Positions 4,953 to 7,679 of a stretch of DNA of 7,679 bases are shown piece by piece (position 1 is the stretch's first letter; every line of letters begins with the position of its first letter). Below the pieces are notes generated by a model. That model ran no database searches. It had not been told where the DNA came from and was given only the letters and a program-made list of their open reading frames with translations. The translations under genes and the position numbers were made by a program. This stretch comes from Natronohydrobacter sp. (lineage in GTDB: Bacteria; Pseudomonadota; Alphaproteobacteria; Rhodobacterales; Rhodobacteraceae): positions 1 to 7,679 of the forward strand of contig SKSL01000214.1 of assembly GCA_007123015.1 (NCBI GenBank), given 5' to 3'.

Positions 4953-4966
4953 TTGACAGAGGTCAA
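4953..4966. promoter_or_regulatory. TTGAC-AGAG-GTCAA palindrome upstream of fpr
   Basis: A perfect 5-bp inverted repeat with a 4-base centre lies 80 bases before the fpr start and 127 bases before the Lrp-type start. Each arm resembles a -35 box (TTGACA rightward, TTGACC leftward), but I found no good -10 at normal distance in either direction. It is a candidate operator for an unknown regulator of fpr. Confidence 0.35.
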
Positions 4967-5034
4967 GTTCAACCCCGCAAATCATGTGACTACCGCATTA
5001 AACAGAATTATTTTCCAAGACTAGCGCGAATACA

Positions 5035-5063
5035 TTGCAACATATAGAACACCATTCTAATAT
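5035..5063 (+). promoter_or_regulatory. Candidate promoter of the Lrp/AsnC-type gene
   Basis: TTGCAA (5035-5040) and TAATAT (5058-5063) are separated by 17 bases, each matching four of six consensus positions. TCTAAT at 5056-5061 is an alternative -10. Transcription would begin about 24 bases before the ATG at 5094. Confidence 0.5.
5045..5059. promoter_or_regulatory. Perfect dyad resembling an Lrp binding site, likely autoregulatory
   Basis: TAGAA-CACCA-TTCTA is a perfect inverted repeat. Aligned to the E. coli Lrp consensus YAGHAWATTWTDCTR it agrees at 12 of 15 positions; only the centre differs. It covers the spacer and edge of the -10 box of the gene that encodes the regulator, so binding would block RNA polymerase. 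Confidence 0.5.
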
Positions 5064-5093
5064 CTCGCCAAAATCAAGCGGAGCACTCTAACA

Positions 5094-5570
5094 ATGCCGA
5101 CTGGCCTCGATGATCTCGACCGCCGCATTCTGACTGAATTGCAGCAAGATGCCAGCCAGTCGCTCGATGATATCGCGACCAAGGTCAATTCCAGCAAGAC
5201 CCCGGTCTGGAACCGCATCCGCAAGCTGCGCAAAAATGGCGTGATCACCCGTGACACAGTGCTGCTTGACCCCGAAGTGCTTGGTTTGGAAGCCTGTTTT
5301 TTCGTTCTGGTCCGCACCTCGGCGCATGAAAAGGACTGGCAGGCCCGCTTTCTGGAAGCTGTCCGTGCTCGCCCCGAAGTGATGGAAGCCCACCGTTTGG
5401 CAGGCGATATCGACTATATCCTGAAAGTCCGGGTTCCCAATGCCCGCGCCTATGACCGTTTCTATCAGGCGCTGATTTCCGAAGTGAGCATCCATAATGT
5501 GACTGCGCTGCTGTCGATGGAGGAAATCAAGTTCACCACCGAAATGCCGCTTGCACACACGAAAACCTGA
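5094..5570 (+). CDS. Lrp/AsnC-family transcriptional regulator
   Basis: A 158-residue DNA-binding regulator of the Lrp/AsnC (feast/famine) family, which usually forms dimers and higher assemblies and responds to amino acids. Residues 4-63 form the winged helix-turn-helix, beginning GLDDLDRRILTELQQDASQS; the recognition segment lies around SSKTPVWNRIRKLRKNGVI (33-51). Residues from about 66 form the RAM ligand/oligomerisation domain, with the typical RLAGDIDYILKVRV (101-114). The start at 5094 has GCGGAG ten bases upstream. It diverges from fpr across 220 bases holding at least two palindromes. The dyad at 5045-5059 suggests it controls itself. The ligand and targets are not recognisable from sequence; fpr and the downstream secreted-protein gene are the nearest candidates. 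Confidence 0.93.
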   Translation: MPTGLDDLDRRILTELQQDASQSLDDIATKVNSSKTPVWNRIRKLRKNGVITRDTVLLDPEVLGLEACFFVLVRTSAHEKDWQARFLEAVRARPEVMEAHRLAGDIDYILKVRVPNARAYDRFYQALISEVSIHNVTALLSMEEIKFTTEMPLAHTKT

Positions 5571-5621
5571 TCAGACGAGTGCAGAAACCCGCGTAAAATC
5601 TGAAATCATCATGAATTTATC

Positions 5622-5625
5622 GGAG
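5622..5625 (+). promoter_or_regulatory. Ribosome-binding site deciding the start at 5632
   Basis: GGAG lies six bases before the ATG at 5632 and leads straight into a signal peptide. The in-frame ATG at 5611 has no comparable site, and the one at 5551 overlaps the end of the Lrp-type gene. Confidence 0.75.
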
Positions 5626-5631
5626 AAGTCG

Positions 5632-6243
5632 ATGTACCCCAAAGCCCTTGCCCTGATCTGCACGCTCGTTTGCAGCACGGCCGCCACAGCCCAGACCCTG
5701 CCACAGCTTTTCGATGTCACAGGGGTCGAAACAGGCGATGTGCTCAATATCCGCGCGACAGATGAGGCCAACGCAGAGATCATCGGCACGCTACGCCGCG
5801 ACGCGCAAAGCATTGAAGTGGTTGCGATAAATTCTTCAGGCACATGGGGTCAGGTGAATAGCGGCGAGACGACGGGCTGGGTCAATCTTAGTTTTCTGGA
5901 AGCACAAGGCGTCGCGATCGACGGGTTCAACCTGCCCAATGGGCTGTTTTGTTATGGCACCGAACCGTTCTGGTCGCTGCAGAATATCGGCGGGCGCCTT
6001 CATTACGACACGCCCGATGCGCCTGCGCGCGATCTTGACCTCTGGAGCGCGCAGGATAGCGGGATCGAAGGGGATCTGCGCCGGATGCTGCACTTCGCAG
6101 GGCTCGGTGGTCCCGGGACCGCCTTTATCTATCCCGCGCAATGCAGTGATGGGATGTCGGATCGCGCATTCGGGCTTGCGATCAGCCTGATGACCGCGCC
6201 GGTTGCGCAGATGCGCTCGGGCTGCTGCACCCTCAGTCGCTGA
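5632..6243 (+). CDS. Secreted SH3b-domain protein with COG3650-like C-terminal domain
   Basis: The 203-residue product starts with a Sec signal peptide, MYPKALALICTLVCSTAATA, likely cut after residue 20. It is probably periplasmic. Residues about 27-93 read as a bacterial SH3b domain (LFDVTGVETGDVLNIRATDE to GWVNLSFLE), a fold often used to bind cell-wall peptides. The C-terminal part (about 98-203) resembles the uncharacterised COG3650 type, with FCYGTEPFWSL (106-116) and CSDGMSDRAFGLAI (171-184). Cys107 and Cys171 may form a disulfide; Cys198-Cys199 lie at the very end. Its function is unknown; envelope stress or wall sensing are possibilities only. It begins 61 bases after the Lrp-type gene, perhaps with its own promoter (TAAAAT at 5594, but a weak -35). 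Its last 11 bases overlap the end of the opposing DUF1499 gene. Confidence 0.8.
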   Translation: MYPKALALICTLVCSTAATAQTLPQLFDVTGVETGDVLNIRATDEANAEIIGTLRRDAQSIEVVAINSSGTWGQVNSGETTGWVNLSFLEAQGVAIDGFNLPNGLFCYGTEPFWSLQNIGGRLHYDTPDAPARDLDLWSAQDSGIEGDLRRMLHFAGLGGPGTAFIYPAQCSDGMSDRAFGLAISLMTAPVAQMRSGCCTLSR

Positions 6244-6682
6244 GCGCCGCGATCCAGCGGGTGATCCGGTCGCGGTTCACCCCCAGATCGGAATGACCGA
6301 AGCGCGACCGGGCGAAGGCCAGAAGCATCGCCCCCTCGCCCGCGGGTTCGATCAGGATCGAGGTGTAATCCGGATAGCCCATCAGCCGCGTGCGACTGAG
6401 ATAGGTCATATGGCCGGATGCCAACGATCCAGCGATCAATTGCGCCCCATCTGCGCGCGCAACCTCATCGACGCGGGAAGCAAGCGCTTCCGGCATCATC
6501 TGGAACACGCGTGGCATTTCATCACCGTCCACCATGCGGATCAGGTGAAAATTCGGGCTGGCAGGCCGGGTCACAAGGCGCGGGTCTTCGTGCCAGCGCG
6601 CCGGATCAGACGGCGCAAGGCGAATATAGGCCAGCCCGCCCAGCACCAGCACAACCAGAGCAATTGCGGCCAGTTTGATCAT
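6233..6682 (-). CDS. DUF1499 family protein with N-terminal membrane anchor
   Basis: This 149-residue protein opens with a hydrophobic helix (IKLAAIALVVLVLGGLAYI, residues 2-20), either a membrane anchor or uncleaved signal. The rest is outside the cytoplasm by inference. The body reads as DUF1499, with SRTRLMGYPDYTSILIEP in the middle and the strongly typical FARSRFGHSDLGVNRDRITRWI near the end. No catalytic role is known to me for the family. The start at 6682 overlaps the speB stop by four bases (ATGA), with AAAGGA in the speB 3' end as ribosome-binding site, so it is the second gene of an operon and probably translationally coupled. The stop at 6233-6235 lies inside the final codons of the convergent SH3b gene. 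Confidence 0.85.
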   Translation of the reverse strand: MIKLAAIALVVLVLGGLAYIRLAPSDPARWHEDPRLVTRPASPNFHLIRMVDGDEMPRVFQMMPEALASRVDEVARADGAQLIAGSLASGHMTYLSRTRLMGYPDYTSILIEPAGEGAMLLAFARSRFGHSDLGVNRDRITRWIAALSD

Positions 6683-7650
6683 TTTACATGTCCTTTCAGT
6701 GCCTTACAATAGAGGCAGATCAAGTCTGTTGCGACATGCGCGCCCATCACAGCCGTGGCACCACTGGTGTCATAGGCGGGGGCCACTTCGACCACATCGC
6801 CCCCTTTCAGCGCGATCCCGTCCAGCACGCGCAGCATCACTGCAGCCTGATTGGGCGTCAGCCCGTTCCAGACCGGCGTGCCTGTGCCCGGCGCGAAACC
6901 CGGATCAAGCGCGTCGATGTCGAACGTGATGTAGCATGGCCCGTCGCCCACAATCGCGCGGGCTTTTGCCGCAGCGGCCTTGGCGCCCATCTCATGCAGC
7001 TCGAAGGCGTCGATCACATTCACGCCCAGATAATCAGAACATTCGGTGCGAATGCCGATCTGTACCGAATGGGCCGCATCCACGATCCCTTCGCGCACGG
7101 CCTTGTACATGAAAGTGCCGTGATCGATGCGCTCGGGATCGTCATCTTGCCAGAGGTCCGAATGGGCGTCGAACTGGATCACCCGCATCGGGCCGAATCG
7201 CGCAGCATAAGCGCGCAGGATCGGCAGGGTGATGAAATGATCGCCACCCAGGGTCAGCGTGGCGGTGCCCGCATCCAGGATCGTGGCGATATGGGCTTGC
7301 AGCGTGGCCGGGAAATCCTGCGGGCGGCCGGGGTCGAAGGCCAGATCCCCGTAATCGGTGATCACATTTTCCGAGAGCGGATCGAAACCCCAGCCATAGG
7401 GCGGCGTGTAAGGTTGCAGGCTGCTGGCTTCGCGGATCGCGCGCGGACCAAACCGCGCCCCGCTGCGGTTCGAGGTCGCCGTGTCGAAGGCCACACCGGT
7501 TACGGCCAGTTCAACGCCTTGCAGGTCTTTGGTGTAGCGGCGGCGCAGGAAACTGGTCACGCCTGCGAAACTGTTTTCCAGCGTCAGGCCCTTGCGGTCG
7601 TCCTGTCTCAATGCCGTGTCCACCTCGCGGGCGGTGCGCTCTTGGGTCAT
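6679..7650 (-). CDS. speB: Agmatinase (ureohydrolase family)
   Basis: Agmatinase splits agmatine into putrescine and urea in the cytoplasm, giving polyamines from arginine. The 323-residue protein carries every binuclear manganese motif of ureohydrolases: GGDHFITLP with His138, FDAHSD with Asp161, His163 and Asp165, and FDIDALDP with Asp244 and Asp246. APGTGTPVWNGL (253-264) and EVAPAYDTSGATA with Glu288 follow. SVQIGIRTE (195-203) is also close to E. coli SpeB. Length is normal for the family. The start at 7650 has AAGAGG eight bases upstream. Guanidinobutyrase or another guanidino hydrolase is the main alternative, as these paralogues share the metal site. It is the first visible gene of an operon with DUF1499; its promoter lies beyond the right edge. 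Confidence 0.9.
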   Translation of the reverse strand: MTQERTAREVDTALRQDDRKGLTLENSFAGVTSFLRRRYTKDLQGVELAVTGVAFDTATSNRSGARFGPRAIREASSLQPYTPPYGWGFDPLSENVITDYGDLAFDPGRPQDFPATLQAHIATILDAGTATLTLGGDHFITLPILRAYAARFGPMRVIQFDAHSDLWQDDDPERIDHGTFMYKAVREGIVDAAHSVQIGIRTECSDYLGVNVIDAFELHEMGAKAAAAKARAIVGDGPCYITFDIDALDPGFAPGTGTPVWNGLTPNQAAVMLRVLDGIALKGGDVVEVAPAYDTSGATAVMGAHVATDLICLYCKALKGHVK

Positions 7651-7679
7651 GGGGATTGCCTCTTGCCGGATATGGATTA

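Noticed and set aside
6203..6712. Rightward 169-residue open frame
   Set aside because: It is antisense to the DUF1499 gene, which has clear family motifs and operon context on the other strand.
1..7679. CRISPR array, tRNA, rRNA, insertion sequence or phage genes
   Set aside because: No regularly spaced long repeats, cloverleaf-like sequence, transposase or integrase motif was found; the window is ordinary chromosomal housekeeping and metabolic genes.

Overview
The window looks like chromosomal DNA of an alphaproteobacterium of the Rhodobacterales (Rhodobacter/Roseobacter/Paracoccus group). The evidence is a GC-rich codon style, a DUF1476 protein of the kind known in Paracoccus as the F1-ATPase inhibitor zeta, a ferredoxin/flavodoxin-NADP reductase of the Rhodobacter type, and a GC-rich intergenic hairpin element of a style I associate with this order. 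Every call comes from reading the sequence; no database search was run.

Layout from left to right. Bases 1-314 hold no intact gene: there is a possible broken gene tail (3-97), then a compound hairpin element (198-260). Next is a leftward purC-purS pair (purine synthesis), notably without purQ directly after it. Facing away from purC is a small gene for the DUF1476/zeta ATPase inhibitor (1511-1822). Two rightward genes follow: a stand-alone homocysteine S-methyltransferase (2019-3044) and a stand-alone cobalamin-binding protein (3164-3865). A strong bidirectional terminator (about 3998-4032) separates these from a leftward fpr gene (4064-4873). An Lrp/AsnC-type regulator (5094-5570) diverges from fpr and is followed by a secreted SH3b plus COG3650-like protein (5632-6243). 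That gene collides tail to tail, with an 11-bp overlap, with a leftward operon of agmatinase speB (6679-7650) and a DUF1499 membrane-anchored protein (6233-6682), joined by a 4-bp ATGA overlap.

The most interesting system is the homocysteine methyltransferase plus corrinoid protein pair. Together they supply two of the four modules of cobalamin-dependent methionine synthase (MetH): the zinc/homocysteine module and the B12 module. The methyl-folate and reactivation modules are not in the window. The spacing of the zinc cysteines (Cys212 to Cys278/279, 66 residues) resembles MetH (63 in E. coli) rather than betaine-homocysteine methyltransferase (82 in human BHMT). I therefore read the pair as parts of a split methionine synthase, although such genes are often labelled betaine-homocysteine methyltransferase. 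A TGAA-N5-TTCA site resembling the MetR operator lies upstream of the first gene. The neighbouring Fpr could in principle feed the electrons that such an enzyme needs for reactivation.

The non-coding DNA also holds several structures worth testing: a perfect 7-bp dyad between purC and the zeta gene, a three-copy GTCGCA repeat across the methyltransferase stop codon, two mutually exclusive hairpins before the corrinoid gene, and a dyad matching 12 of 15 positions of the E. coli Lrp consensus upstream of the Lrp-type gene.
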